64,000 nucleotides of DNA from Ectothiorhodospira marina (GCF_900109495.1 NZ_FOAA01000017.1:1-64000); one strand, 5' to 3'. Shown: positions 19,213-28,215, counted from the stretch's first letter. The notes: generated by a model from the letters alone, not told the origin. Translations and numbers: made by a program.

Positions 19213-20301
19213 ATGGATACCGTCAATCCGGCACAGGCCATGGGTGATGCACGATCATCTGATACCATCGCCGCCTACCGGCATCAAAATCGTCGCCGTA
19301 CCCTGCTCCTGGTGGCCCTGGCCCTGGGCCTGGTGGTCATCAGTCTCCATGGCCTGACCCTGGGAGCCATGGATATCCCCGTCGCACAGACTGTGCTGGC
19401 CCTGCTCGCCCCGGCCCTCCCGGGCCCACTGGTGAGCCCGGAGATCCAGAATGTGGTCTGGAACATCCGACTGCCACGCCTGATCACCGCCATCACTGCC
19501 GGCATGGGGCTGGCGCTGGGTGGGGTGATCCTGCAGACCCTGCTGCGTAACCCCATGGCCTCCCCCTTCACCCTGGGCCTGTCTTCCGGGGCGTCTCTGG
19601 GGGCAGCGCTGGTGATCATTTTCGGTTTTTCCGCCTTTGGCCTGGTGGGCATCGTGGCCAACGCCTTCCTGTTTGCCATCGGGGTTTCCCTGCTGATCCT
19701 GCTGATTGGTCAATGGAAAGGGGCCACCCCCATGAGCCTGATCCTGGCCGGGATCGCGCTCATGTACTTCTTTGGCGCCTGCACCACGCTGGTGATCTAT
19801 TTCTCCGACGCCTATGCCACCCGCGAGGTGATGTTCTGGACGGTGGGCAGCCTCGGCCGGGCCAACTGGGAAAGCGCCATCCTGATCAGCGTGACGCTGT
19901 TTCTGGTGCTACCGATCTTTCTGTGGCGGGCGGTGGATCTCAACCGTCTGCTGCTGGGGGATGACACGGCCAGGAGTCTGGGCCTGCCGGTGGGGCACCT
20001 GCGCATCCTGCTGATGCTGCTGGTCTCCCTGCTGGTGGCTGTGGTGGTGGCCTTCACGGGCGGGATCGGCTTTCTGGGCCTGGTGGCCCCGCATCTGGCC
20101 CGGCTGATGATCGGCACCGATCACCGGTTTCTGCTCCCGGCCACGGCACTGATGGGCGGACTGCTGCTGGTGGTGGCGGATCTCATCTCCTTGCACGCCT
20201 TTGCGCCGGTGGTGCTGCCGGTGGGCGTGGTCACCGCCTTTGTGGGATCCCCGTTGTTCATCTATCTGATCCTGCGCCGTCGTGCCGGAGGTGGCGCATG
20301 A
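19213..20301 (+). CDS. FecCD/BtuC-type ABC transporter permease
   Basis: A 362-residue membrane protein with about ten hydrophobic helices and the hallmarks of the FecCD family: RLPRLITAITAGMGLALGGVILQTLLRNPMA near residue 80, LGLSSGASLGAALVI, and GGIGFLGLVAPHLARLM near residue 285, the loop that contacts the ATPase. It forms the translocation pore for vitamin B12, siderophores or heme. Its stop overlaps the ATPase start by four bases (ATGA at 20298). Context suggests corrinoid transport. Confidence 0.93.
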   Translation: MDTVNPAQAMGDARSSDTIAAYRHQNRRRTLLLVALALGLVVISLHGLTLGAMDIPVAQTVLALLAPALPGPLVSPEIQNVVWNIRLPRLITAITAGMGLALGGVILQTLLRNPMASPFTLGLSSGASLGAALVIIFGFSAFGLVGIVANAFLFAIGVSLLILLIGQWKGATPMSLILAGIALMYFFGACTTLVIYFSDAYATREVMFWTVGSLGRANWESAILISVTLFLVLPIFLWRAVDLNRLLLGDDTARSLGLPVGHLRILLMLLVSLLVAVVVAFTGGIGFLGLVAPHLARLMIGTDHRFLLPATALMGGLLLVVADLISLHAFAPVVLPVGVVTAFVGSPLFIYLILRRRAGGGA

Positions 20302-21071
20302 GTCCCCGGAATGGGCTGAGCGTGGAGGATGTCTCCTTCGGCTATGGGCGCGCAACGCCCACCCTGAAGAGGGTGTGTCTCCAGGTCGGCCCGGGCGAGG
20401 TGGTGGCATTGCTCGGACCCAACGGTTCGGGCAAGACCACCCTGCTCAAATGCGCCATGGGCCTGCTCAAACCGCGCGAAGGACAGATCACCCTCCATGG
20501 CCAGGATCTGCGGCGCATGCCCCGGTGGCAGGCAGCCCGGTACCTCTCCTATGTACCGCAGGCCACGGATATCGTCTATCCCATGACCGTGTTCGAGAGT
20601 GTGCTGCTCGGGCTTCGGGATAGCCCCTGGTACCCGGATCAAGCGTCACTGGAAAAGGTGGAACGGGTTTTGGAGCGACTGGAACTCACCCCCCTGGCCA
20701 CCAGACCCATGGATGAACTCAGCGGTGGGCAACGCCAGAAGGCCGCCATTGCCCGGGCCCTGGTGCGGGACACACCCTATCTGCTTCTGGATGAGCCCAC
20801 CAATCATCTGGACATGAAACACAAGCGCGACACCCTGGAAATCCTGCGCGAGCGGGCACGGATACAGCAACAGGGTATCCTGGTCGTACTCCACGAAATC
20901 AACATCGCCACGCAACTGGCCGATCGGATCGTGCTCTTGGACAATGGACAGGTGGTCGCTTCAGGCGCCCCTGCGGAGGTCATCACCCCTGAACACCTGC
21001 GCGCGGTGTACCAGGTGGATGTGGGGATCGCCCATCAGGATGGACTGCCGTTCGTCATGGGCTATCGCTGA
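20298..21071 (+). CDS. ABC transporter ATP-binding protein (BtuD/FecE class)
   Basis: A 257-residue ATPase with Walker A LLGPNGSGKTTLLKC near residue 38, the signature LSGGQRQKAAIARAL near 140, and Walker B YLLLDEPTNHLD near 162, followed by the switch histidine (VVLHEINIA). It powers the upstream permease and is translationally coupled to it. It ends six bases short of the convergent chlD frame, leaving almost no room for a terminator between the two cobalamin-controlled transcripts. Confidence 0.95.
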   Translation: MSPRNGLSVEDVSFGYGRATPTLKRVCLQVGPGEVVALLGPNGSGKTTLLKCAMGLLKPREGQITLHGQDLRRMPRWQAARYLSYVPQATDIVYPMTVFESVLLGLRDSPWYPDQASLEKVERVLERLELTPLATRPMDELSGGQRQKAAIARALVRDTPYLLLDEPTNHLDMKHKRDTLEILRERARIQQQGILVVLHEINIATQLADRIVLLDNGQVVASGAPAEVITPEHLRAVYQVDVGIAHQDGLPFVMGYR

Positions 21072-21077
21072 GCGGAT

Positions 21078-22843
21078 TCACCCCGACGCCATGAACGCAC
21101 TCACCGGCCAGCACGGGGCCTGCCAGGCACGGGCGATGCGCTGGGCGCCGCCCAGGCGAATGGTCTCGGTCTCGAAATCCACCACCTGACAGAAATCCGC
21201 GATGTCGGGGCGCGGAGGTTGCTGAGTGGTGCGGCCGTCGGTGAGCAGCCACAGGCCGATGGGCTGATCCGGATGGCGGCGTTTCACCTGGGCCATGAGG
21301 GCCTGTGCCCGTTGCAGACCGGCCCCCACGGGGCTGCCCCCGCCACCGGGGATGGGCGCGACCCAGATATCGCTGCACAGGGGGGCCCGGGAGGGTGGCC
21401 TCAGGATATAGGCACCCTGACCTGAAAACCCCACCACCGCCAGTTCTGCCCGCTGGGTGTACAACTGATGGGCCCAGGCGGTGATCAGGCCCTTGGCCAT
21501 GGCCAGCTTGTCCTGTCTGAGCATGGAGGCGGAGCAATCGAGCACCAGACAGTACAGCATGCCGGCGCCGCCCCGGCGGGGCCGATACACCAGATGCGTC
21601 CGGTGAAGCGGTGCGGCACCCTTGTTGAGCAGCGTGCGATGCCAGTGGATGCCCCCCTCCGGGTGCCTCTGTAGACGAGGCCACCGCCCCGTCCCCGGGG
21701 CGCGCCCATCCGGCAGCCGTCCGGCCGCCGGAGAGCGCGTCAGGGCTTTTTTACCGGCAGAGGCCTCACGTCCGCCAGGGGCCGGATGGGGGTGGGTTCC
21801 GGGGGCATGGCGCCCCAGTCCTGACCATCGCCGGTGCGATCGGGCTCAGTGGTTGCGGTATCCCGGGATCCATCCGGATCACCCGTAGCGCTGCCAGGTG
21901 ATCGGGATGAACCGACAGCCTGCCGCGCGTCAGAGGGATCGGCGCCTGAGGATTCCGGGCCCGATGCTTCGTCGGGTGATGACGCGGAGCGGTCGCGGCG
22001 CCGGTGACCCAGCACCAGGACTTGCACCGCGTCGATGTCGGTATCGCGTATCTGCGGCGCACCTTCCAGGGCGGCATGGGCCCGGGCGGCCCGCAGCATC
22101 ACCAGGTCCGCACGCACCCCTTCGACACCGGCGGCAAAACACAACTCACTCACCCGATCATGCACCGCATCGGTGAATACCAGGGACTCCAGCCGGGCGC
22201 GGGCCTGACTGAGGCGTTCCTTCAGGGCCTCCTGATCCTTAGCATGGGAGTGACTGAATCCTGCGGGATCTGCCTCGAAGGCCAGTCGGGACCGCACGAT
22301 CTCCCGGCGCGTGGGGGCGTCGATCATGTCGTTCAGGCGCACCAGCAGGCCGAAGCGATCCAGGAGCTGGGGCCGCAGCTCCCCCTCCTCCGGATTCATG
22401 GTGCCCACCAGCACGAAACGCGCCTCATGCTGGTGGGAGATGCCGTCACGTTCCACACGGTTCACACCGCTCACCGACACATCCAGCAGCAGGTCCACCA
22501 GGGCATCGGGCAACAGGTTCACCTCGTCCACATAGAGCACGCCCTGGTGGGCTCGGGCCAGCAGGCCCGGCTTGAAACAGGCGTCCCCCTGCTTGAGCGC
22601 CGCCTCGATATCCAGCGAGCCCTGAAGTTGTTCCTCGCTGGCCCCCAGGGGCAGGTTGACGAAACCGCCATCGGGCAGCAGTTGCGCCAGGGCTCGGGCG
22701 CTGGTGGTCTTGGCGGCGCCACGCGGCCCTTCGATGAGCACCCCACCGATCAAGGGGTCGATGGCCGCCAGCAGCAGGGCATTCTGCAGCTGGGGCACCC
22801 CCTTGAGGGCGGTGAACGGGTATTGGGTCGACAGGGCAGTCAT
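21078..22843 (-). CDS. chlD: ChlI-ChlD fusion chelatase subunit made by -1 frameshifting
   Basis: If ribosomes slip back one base at the heptamer 21752-21746, the AAA+ (ChlI) frame from ATG 22843 continues into the VWA frame ending at 21078, giving 366 + 222 = 588 residues. The VWA part shows a linker (ALTRSPAAGR, TLLNKGAAPLHRTHL), the MIDAS motif LVLDCSASM, and LLTDGRTT. The VWA frame has no ATG, GTG or TTG between its upstream in-frame stop (near 21846) and a GTG at 21590, yet family-like sequence begins about 50 codons earlier, so independent initiation would lose conserved sequence. With CobN, such subunits form an ATP-dependent cobaltochelatase. Single-chain ChlI-ChlD proteins are known in other bacteria. 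Confidence 0.8.
21740..22843 (-). CDS. chlI: AAA+ chelatase subunit, unshifted ChlI-like product
   Basis: Without slippage the frame gives a 367-residue AAA+ protein. It has Walker A GPRGAAKTT near residue 40, Walker B VLYVDEVNLL near 108, the arginine-finger region VGTMNPEEGELRPQLLDRFG, and a helical lid, then a low-complexity acidic/Ser-rich linker (SSPDEASGPESSGADPSDAR). This matches the small ATPase subunit of magnesium/cobalt chelatases. The ATG lies four bases after the cobN stop. Magnesium chelation for bacteriochlorophyll is a less likely role because the operon carries cobN, cobW and a cobalamin riboswitch. Confidence 0.9.
   Translation of the reverse strand: MTALSTQYPFTALKGVPQLQNALLLAAIDPLIGGVLIEGPRGAAKTTSARALAQLLPDGGFVNLPLGASEEQLQGSLDIEAALKQGDACFKPGLLARAHQGVLYVDEVNLLPDALVDLLLDVSVSGVNRVERDGISHQHEARFVLVGTMNPEEGELRPQLLDRFGLLVRLNDMIDAPTRREIVRSRLAFEADPAGFSHSHAKDQEALKERLSQARARLESLVFTDAVHDRVSELCFAAGVEGVRADLVMLRAARAHAALEGAPQIRDTDIDAVQVLVLGHRRRDRSASSPDEASGPESSGADPSDARQAVGSSRSPGSATGDPDGSRDTATTEPDRTGDGQDWGAMPPEPTPIRPLADVRPLPVKKP
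21746..21752 (-). other. programmed -1 ribosomal frameshift site A_AAA_AAG
   Basis: In the chlI frame the last codons read GTA AAA AAG CCC TGA. The heptamer A AAA AAG is in exactly the phase required for tandem -1 slippage, as in E. coli dnaX. After slippage the next codons are GCC CTG ACG, which is the VWA frame. A GAGG sequence about 11 bases upstream could act as the stimulatory Shine-Dalgarno. Downstream GC-rich repeats (TCCGGCGGCCGGA, and CCGGC pairing with GCCGG) could form the stimulatory stem. Frameshifting in chlD genes of cobaltochelatase loci has been reported (recalled from memory). Confidence 0.82.
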
Positions 22844-22847
22844 GAGA

Positions 22848-25800
22848 TCAGCCTTCCAGGTGTTCTTCGGTCTGCAGCAGGTGGTGTTCCAGCTGCTGGC
22901 GATAGTTGCCAGGGTGCTCCCACAGGCCTCGCTGCATGGCCTCCAGCAGGCGTTCGCACATCTCGTGCAGGGCGGCCGGGTTGTGGGCCTGTATGAAGCC
23001 GCGGGTGTCGGGGTCGTTGATGTAGGCATCGGTGACGCGGGCGTACTGATCATCCCGCACCACCCGGGCCGTGGCATCATAGGCGAACAGATATTCCACG
23101 GTGGCGGCCATCTCCGACGCCCCCTTGTAACCGTGTCGCTTGACCCCCTCAATCCACTTGGGGTTGGTGACCCGGGAGCGGATCACCCGGCTGATCTCCC
23201 ACTCCAGGGTGTGCATGCGCGGGGCCTGGGGATGGCTGTGATCGCCATGGTAGATCTCGGGTTGACGACCACTGAAGTGGCGCACCGCCGCCGTCATGCC
23301 TCCCTGAAACTGGTAATAGTCGTCCGAATCCAGCAGGTCATGTTCCCGGTTATCCTGATTCTGTACCACCAGATCGATCCCCGACAATCGCCGGGTAAGC
23401 ACCTGGGGCACGCGGGTGCCGTGGTCCTGCTGGCCGTAGGCATAGGCCCCCCAGTTGAGATAGGCCTGGGCCAGGTCCGCATCCTCCTGCCAGTGGCGGA
23501 AATCGATCAGCCCCTGCATGCCGGCGCCGTAGGCCCCGGGCTGGGCTCCAAAGACCCGGAATCCCGCCTGCCGACGGGCTGTGTCAGCCTCCATGCCCTG
23601 AGCGACCAGTGCCGCGGCCTCCCGGTGGATGCGGGCGCGGATCGGGTTCATGTCTTCCGGCTCATCCTGCGCTGCCACCGCCTGCACGGCGGCGTCGAAC
23701 AGCCGCATCACATGGGCAAAGGCATCCCGGAAAAAACCCGAGACTCGCAAGGTAACATCGATGCGGGGGCGGTCCAGCACCGACAGGGGCAGGATCTCGA
23801 AGTCGGTCACCCGATGACTGCCGGCGGACCAGCGCGGTCGCACACCGATCAGGGCAAAGGCCTGGGCCAGGTCATCACCCCCGGTGCGCATGGTGGCCGT
23901 GCCCCAGACGGACAGGCCAATGGCACGGGGATAGTCCCCATGCTCCTGCATGTACTTCTCCACCAACAGCGCCGCTGATTTCATCCCCAGGGTCCAGCTG
24001 GTAGCGGTGGGGATGGCGCGGGCATCCACCGAGAAGAAGTTGCGCCCGGTGGGCAGCACATCCGGACGCCCCCGGGAGGGCGCACCGCTGGGCCCGGGCG
24101 GCACGAAGCATCCTTCAAGCCCGTCACACAGCCCCCCTAGCTCCCGCTGGCCGCAGGCGCGCAGATCCGGTCGCAGGCGCGTGTGGATGCGGTCCAGCAC
24201 CGGGCGGGTTTGGTGCCAGGCGGCCTGCGCATCCGGCAGGCCGTTTTCCAGGATGGACTGCGCCAGGGTTTCCAGCCGTTCGCGGGTATCGCCGTGATGA
24301 CGCCAGGGTTCGTCGGTCACGGCGGTTTGCAGCATGTGGGGCCGGGGGCCTGTCCAGGGATCGGCCCAGGTGGCATCCAGGGGATCGAATCCCGCGCCCA
24401 GATCCAGGTCACGGGCCAGGGCCCGGATCAGGCTGTCGTTGCCGTCGCGCCCGTCACCCATGGGGTAGCGAGCCAGGGCCAGCAGGGTGTCGCGCTCCTG
24501 GCGCCCCTCGGGAGATTCTCCGAAGATGTGCAGACCATCGCGGATCTGGCTTTCCTTGAGCTCACACAGATAGGCGTCGGTGCGGTTGAGCAGCAATTGC
24601 TCTTCCTCCTCGGTCGCCGGCGTCTCCAGCCCCAGATCCCGATGCAGGTCCTGGGCGACGATGCTGTCCAGGATGTTTTTACGGAGCACCCCGGCGCGGC
24701 GGCGATCCAGCATCAGGGCCTCGTAGTATTCGTCCACCTGGCGCTCAAGATCGCGGGTCGGCCCGTAGTTCTCGGCCCGCGTCAGCGGCGGCATCAGGTG
24801 ATCAATGATCACCGCCTGGGCACGGCGCTTGGCCTGGGTGCCCTCCCCCGGGTCGTTGACGATGAAGGGATACAGATGCGGCATGGGGCCGAAGATCAGG
24901 TCCGGCCAGCAGGTTTCACTCAGGGCGACGCTCTTGCCCGGCAACCACTCCAGGTTACCGTGCTTGCCCACGTGGATGATGGCATCACAGCCAAACTGCA
25001 GACGTAGCCAGGCGTAGAAGGCCAGGTAGTAATGCGGGGGCACCAGATCCGGATCGTGATAATTGGCCATCATGTCCAGGTGATAACCGCGGGCGGGCTG
25101 GATGCCCACGAACACACCACCACAACGCAACCCGGCGATCATGAATCGTTGCTGGCGCACCATGGGGTCCTGCTCCGGCTCGCCCCAGCGTGCCAGTACC
25201 GCCTCGCGACTGGACTCAGGCAACGCATCGAAATACCGCTGGTAGTCGGCCATGGACAGGCTTTGCCAGGCGGGACGCTGGGCCAACTGCTGGGGGTCGT
25301 TGGTCACGCCTTCGCAGAGTCGGCGCATCAGGGCATCGCCGTCATCGGGGATAGCGTCCACGGCGTAGCCCTCCCCCTTCAGGCGCCGCAGGATACCGAT
25401 GACGGATGCCGGGGTATCCAGCCCCACGCCGTTACCCAGGCGACCCTCCCGGGTGGGATAGTTGGCCAGGATCAGCGCCAGGCGCTTGTCTCCATTGGGG
25501 GTGGTGCGCAGCCGGCACCAGCGCTCGGCCAGGGTGGCCACGAACGCGATCCGCTCGGCATGGGGCTGATAGTGCACCACATCGGTCTGGGTGTGCGGGC
25601 AGCGTCGTTCGAGCCCCTTGAAGCTCACCGCCCGCGAAATCACATGGCCATCCATCTCCGGCAGGGCCACCTGCATGGCGATGTCCCGGGGTTGCAACCC
25701 ATGCACATCCTGCTGCCAGTTGTCCTCGTTGCCCCCCGAGAGGATCACCTGCAGCACGGGCCGATCATCTGCCAGGGCCTGCTCGCCATCCATACCCTGG

Positions 25801-26639
25801 GCCCGGGAGAAGGCGGTGGCATTCATGATCAGCGCCACGCCCTGTTCCCGGCACAGGCGACGCACCATCTCCAGGCAGAGCGGGTCCTTCAGGGAGACCA
25901 GGGCCATGGGCAAGGGGTTGAGACCCCGGCTCAGCAGGGCCTGACAGAGGGCATCGAACACGGCGGTGTTGCCCGCCTGCAGGTGCGAGCGATAAAACAG
26001 GACGGCCACCACCGGCGCCCCCGCCTGCCAGCGGGCCTGCCAGGCCGCCACCGTGCCCACATCCTGTTCAGGGTGATAGACACCGATGTGGGGCAGCGGC
26101 CGGGGCGGCGGGGGCTCAAGGGGCAGATCAAAAAAGGTGGCGCCCAGATAATCGTAAAAGGCACGGATGTTGGCAGGCCCGCCCTCGCGCAGATAGCGCC
26201 ACAGGGTACGGCAAACATCTGGCTCCACTGTGCTCTTCATGAGCAGGTTGCCATCCTCGGTGTTGTCCCCGGAAAACATCACCAGCGGGATACCCTGGCG
26301 TCGGCACAAGGCCCACACCTGCTCCGTGCCATAGGGCCAGTAGGACTCTCCGCCCAGATGATCAATGATGATCACCCGGGCCTTTTGCAGCACCTCGTCC
26401 AGGTACAGGTCCACCGAAGCCGGTTGCCCCAGATGCAGCAGATTGGCCAGACGGACCGAAGGGTACCCGGCCTCCTCCCCGGATGAGCGCGACCGGGCCT
26501 GCGGGCATTGGGCCGCCAGCAGGGCCAGGGTGGTGTCCGCGGCACTGAGGATGACGATATCGGCAGGCGCCTGATCCAGACGCGTGATCACCGAGTCGTC
26601 GTCAACGAACCCGCCGGGTTGTGCCGCCAGCAGGTGCAT
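22848..26639 (-). CDS. cobN: cobaltochelatase large subunit
   Basis: A 1,263-residue CobN/BchH-family protein, normal length for CobN. It binds the corrinoid (hydrogenobyrinic acid a,c-diamide in the aerobic pathway) and inserts Co2+ with ATP supplied by the ChlI/ChlD partners. Visible family blocks include HVGKHGNLEWLPGKS near residue 560, NPARGYHLDMM-like PARGYHLDMMANYHDPDLVP, and the C-terminal NPKWIEGVKRHGYKGASEMA. Its ATG overlaps the cobW stop by one base (TGATG) and its stop is four bases from chlI, so cobW-cobN-chlID is a tightly coupled operon behind a cobalamin riboswitch. Confidence 0.95.
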   Translation of the reverse strand: MHLLAAQPGGFVDDDSVITRLDQAPADIVILSAADTTLALLAAQCPQARSRSSGEEAGYPSVRLANLLHLGQPASVDLYLDEVLQKARVIIIDHLGGESYWPYGTEQVWALCRRQGIPLVMFSGDNTEDGNLLMKSTVEPDVCRTLWRYLREGGPANIRAFYDYLGATFFDLPLEPPPPRPLPHIGVYHPEQDVGTVAAWQARWQAGAPVVAVLFYRSHLQAGNTAVFDALCQALLSRGLNPLPMALVSLKDPLCLEMVRRLCREQGVALIMNATAFSRAQGMDGEQALADDRPVLQVILSGGNEDNWQQDVHGLQPRDIAMQVALPEMDGHVISRAVSFKGLERRCPHTQTDVVHYQPHAERIAFVATLAERWCRLRTTPNGDKRLALILANYPTREGRLGNGVGLDTPASVIGILRRLKGEGYAVDAIPDDGDALMRRLCEGVTNDPQQLAQRPAWQSLSMADYQRYFDALPESSREAVLARWGEPEQDPMVRQQRFMIAGLRCGGVFVGIQPARGYHLDMMANYHDPDLVPPHYYLAFYAWLRLQFGCDAIIHVGKHGNLEWLPGKSVALSETCWPDLIFGPMPHLYPFIVNDPGEGTQAKRRAQAVIIDHLMPPLTRAENYGPTRDLERQVDEYYEALMLDRRRAGVLRKNILDSIVAQDLHRDLGLETPATEEEEQLLLNRTDAYLCELKESQIRDGLHIFGESPEGRQERDTLLALARYPMGDGRDGNDSLIRALARDLDLGAGFDPLDATWADPWTGPRPHMLQTAVTDEPWRHHGDTRERLETLAQSILENGLPDAQAAWHQTRPVLDRIHTRLRPDLRACGQRELGGLCDGLEGCFVPPGPSGAPSRGRPDVLPTGRNFFSVDARAIPTATSWTLGMKSAALLVEKYMQEHGDYPRAIGLSVWGTATMRTGGDDLAQAFALIGVRPRWSAGSHRVTDFEILPLSVLDRPRIDVTLRVSGFFRDAFAHVMRLFDAAVQAVAAQDEPEDMNPIRARIHREAAALVAQGMEADTARRQAGFRVFGAQPGAYGAGMQGLIDFRHWQEDADLAQAYLNWGAYAYGQQDHGTRVPQVLTRRLSGIDLVVQNQDNREHDLLDSDDYYQFQGGMTAAVRHFSGRQPEIYHGDHSHPQAPRMHTLEWEISRVIRSRVTNPKWIEGVKRHGYKGASEMAATVEYLFAYDATARVVRDDQYARVTDAYINDPDTRGFIQAHNPAALHEMCERLLEAMQRGLWEHPGNYRQQLEHHLLQTEEHLEG

Positions 26640-27721
26640 CAGGCAGTCGCTGTCAGGGCTGCTGGTTGCAGGGCCTGCTCCAGGGCATCGGCCGACAAAT
26701 CCTGGCCGATCACCACCAGACGGGTGCTGCGTTCTTCCTCTGTTCTCCAGGGCCGGTCAAAGTAGCTGTCGAAACGACTCCCCACCCCGTGAACCACAAG
26801 ACGCATGCGCTTCTCGGGCAAGGCCGCGAAACCCTTCACGCGGAAGATGCGGTGATCACGCACCAGTTGCTGCAGTTGTTCCAGCAGCCTGTCGCGGTCC
26901 ACCTGCGGCAGCGTGATCACCAGGGAGTCGAACTGGTCGTGGTCATGATCGTGGTGATCATCACCCTCGCCATGGGCGTGGTCATGATGCCCAGCGCGCA
27001 GGTGGATATGCTCTTCGGAGGCACTGCCCAGGCCCATCATGAGCAGGGGATCCACCCTTCCATGGTCACTGGAGAGGACTTTCACCTGGGGCGGGATCTC
27101 GGCGCGCACCAGTTTTGTGACCTGTTCCACCGCCGCCGCGTCCACCCGATCGGTCTTGCTCAGCACCACCAGATCCGCCGCGGACAACTGATCTTCAAAG
27201 AGCTCATGAAGGGGGGAGTCGTGGTCCAGATTCGGGTCGGAGCGGCGCTGCCGATCCACCGCCTCGGGGTTGGCGGCGAACTGCCCCTGGGCCGTGGCCG
27301 GCACATCCACCACGGTGACCACCGCATCCACGGTGCAACCGGTCTTGATCTCCGGCCAGTTGAAGGCCTGTACCAGGGGCTTGGGCAGGGCCAGGCCGGA
27401 GGTCTCGATGAGGATGTGATCGATCTCGTCCCGCCGTTCCATCAGGGCCTTCATCACCGGATAAAAGGCCTCCTGGACGGTACAGCACAGACAGCCATTG
27501 GCCAGCTCGTAGAGGGTGCCGACATCTTCCCCCGTCTCGTCGCAGCCAATGCCGCAGCCCTTGAGGATCTCGCCGTCCATGCCCAGTTCGCCAAACTCGT
27601 TGACGATCACGGCAATGCGCCGCCCCTGGGCATTCTCCAGGAGGTGGCGCAGCAGGGTGGTCTTGCCACTGCCCAGAAAGCCCGTGACGATGGTGGCAGG
27701 GATTTTTGATCTTGATGTCAT
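26639..27721 (-). CDS. cobW: CobW-family metallochaperone GTPase
   Basis: A 360-residue G3E GTPase of the COG0523/CobW family. Walker A is TGFLGSGKTTLLRHLL at the N-terminus, the metal-binding CxCC motif is in NGCLCCTVQ near residue 75, the guanine motif is LSKTDRVD, and a His-rich loop (HHDHDHDQ) lies near residue 255. CobW proteins are thought to deliver cobalt to CobN. I place the start at the ATG 27721; the open frame extends upstream to 27970, but that part lies inside the riboswitch leader and shows no protein similarity. First gene of the cobW-cobN-chlID operon. Confidence 0.94.
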   Translation of the reverse strand: MTSRSKIPATIVTGFLGSGKTTLLRHLLENAQGRRIAVIVNEFGELGMDGEILKGCGIGCDETGEDVGTLYELANGCLCCTVQEAFYPVMKALMERRDEIDHILIETSGLALPKPLVQAFNWPEIKTGCTVDAVVTVVDVPATAQGQFAANPEAVDRQRRSDPNLDHDSPLHELFEDQLSAADLVVLSKTDRVDAAAVEQVTKLVRAEIPPQVKVLSSDHGRVDPLLMMGLGSASEEHIHLRAGHHDHAHGEGDDHHDHDHDQFDSLVITLPQVDRDRLLEQLQQLVRDHRIFRVKGFAALPEKRMRLVVHGVGSRFDSYFDRPWRTEEERSTRLVVIGQDLSADALEQALQPAALTATA

Positions 27722-27860
27722 GAAAGCACTCGCTCGCGCGCCGCCCGCGCATCGATGGGATGGATACACCACAGGGGCGGCACGTGCCACGGAGGAGAGG
27801 GGCAAAGAGCGGTCCGGCTCCACCCGGCACGCCGCACCCCGCGGCACCTGGTCTTCAACA

Positions 27861-28069
27861 GGCCGGTCTCCGGGCTTGTGGTGGATTGTCGTCGTGGGGA
27901 TCTGCCTTCCCATGAGATCCGCCCCTGGGGACGGGGTCTCACAGTGGCCTGAGGGGTCCACGTTCACCACTTACCGTTGCGGGGGCAGCGCCGGAGTGAT
28001 CGTCTGAGCGATGTCACCGGCTTCCCGTTTCAACCCGATGGATGGGCCGTCGAGGCCCCGGGTCACCTG
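27861..28069 (-). promoter_or_regulatory. cobalamin riboswitch upstream of cobW
   Basis: On the minus strand the conserved elements appear in order: CAGGTGACCCGG (from 28069), GGGTTGAAACGGGAA near 28035, CTGCCCCCGCAACGGTAAG near 27985, GCCACTGTGAG near 27950, ATGGGAAGGCAGATCC near 27915, and the B12 box AAGCCCGGAGACCGGCC ending near 27861. About 140 bases separate it from the cobW start. It mirrors the riboswitch at 15594 and would shut down cobW-cobN-chlID when cobalamin is sufficient. Confidence 0.95.
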
Positions 28070-28139
28070 CTGAAGTCTGAAGATAACCGTATAAAGTTAA
28101 CAGGCATCCGCCGCGGGCTCAAATTGAGGGCACACGAGA

Positions 28140-28215
28140 GAAATACTCCATGCGCGGCACCCGTTCTCTGAACGCCTGGGCCAGGTCATCCCGCTCCCGC
28201 AGAATTGGCGTGGCT
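28140..28215 (-). pseudogene. remnant of a second photolyase-type gene
   Basis: Read on the minus strand this short stretch encodes TPILRERDDLAQAF followed by RERVPRMEYF, which aligns with [12 protein letters not shown] and [10 protein letters not shown] of the intact photolyase-like gene at 31799-33325. The nucleotide match (for example GAAATACTCCA then GCGGCACCCG) is also clear. The similarity stops on both sides, so it is a relic of roughly 75 bases lying just upstream of the cobW riboswitch. Confidence 0.6.

Noticed and set aside
21078-21590. VWA protein as an independent gene starting at GTG 21590
   Set aside because: Family-like sequence in the same frame begins about 50 codons upstream where no start codon exists, while an in-phase slippery site sits at the end of the chlI frame. 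Internal initiation as a minor product is not excluded.
22656-26486. Several long plus-strand frames opposite cobN and chlI
   Set aside because: GC-rich antisense shadows with biased His/Gln/Gly composition and no family motifs.
21078-26639. Magnesium chelatase for bacteriochlorophyll (BchHID)
   Set aside because: cobW, cobalamin riboswitch control and CobN-type sequence favour cobalt insertion; no other bch genes are in the window.
27722-27970. N-terminal extension of cobW
   Set aside because: The extra codons lie within the cobalamin riboswitch leader and the CobW P-loop begins right after the ATG at 27721.
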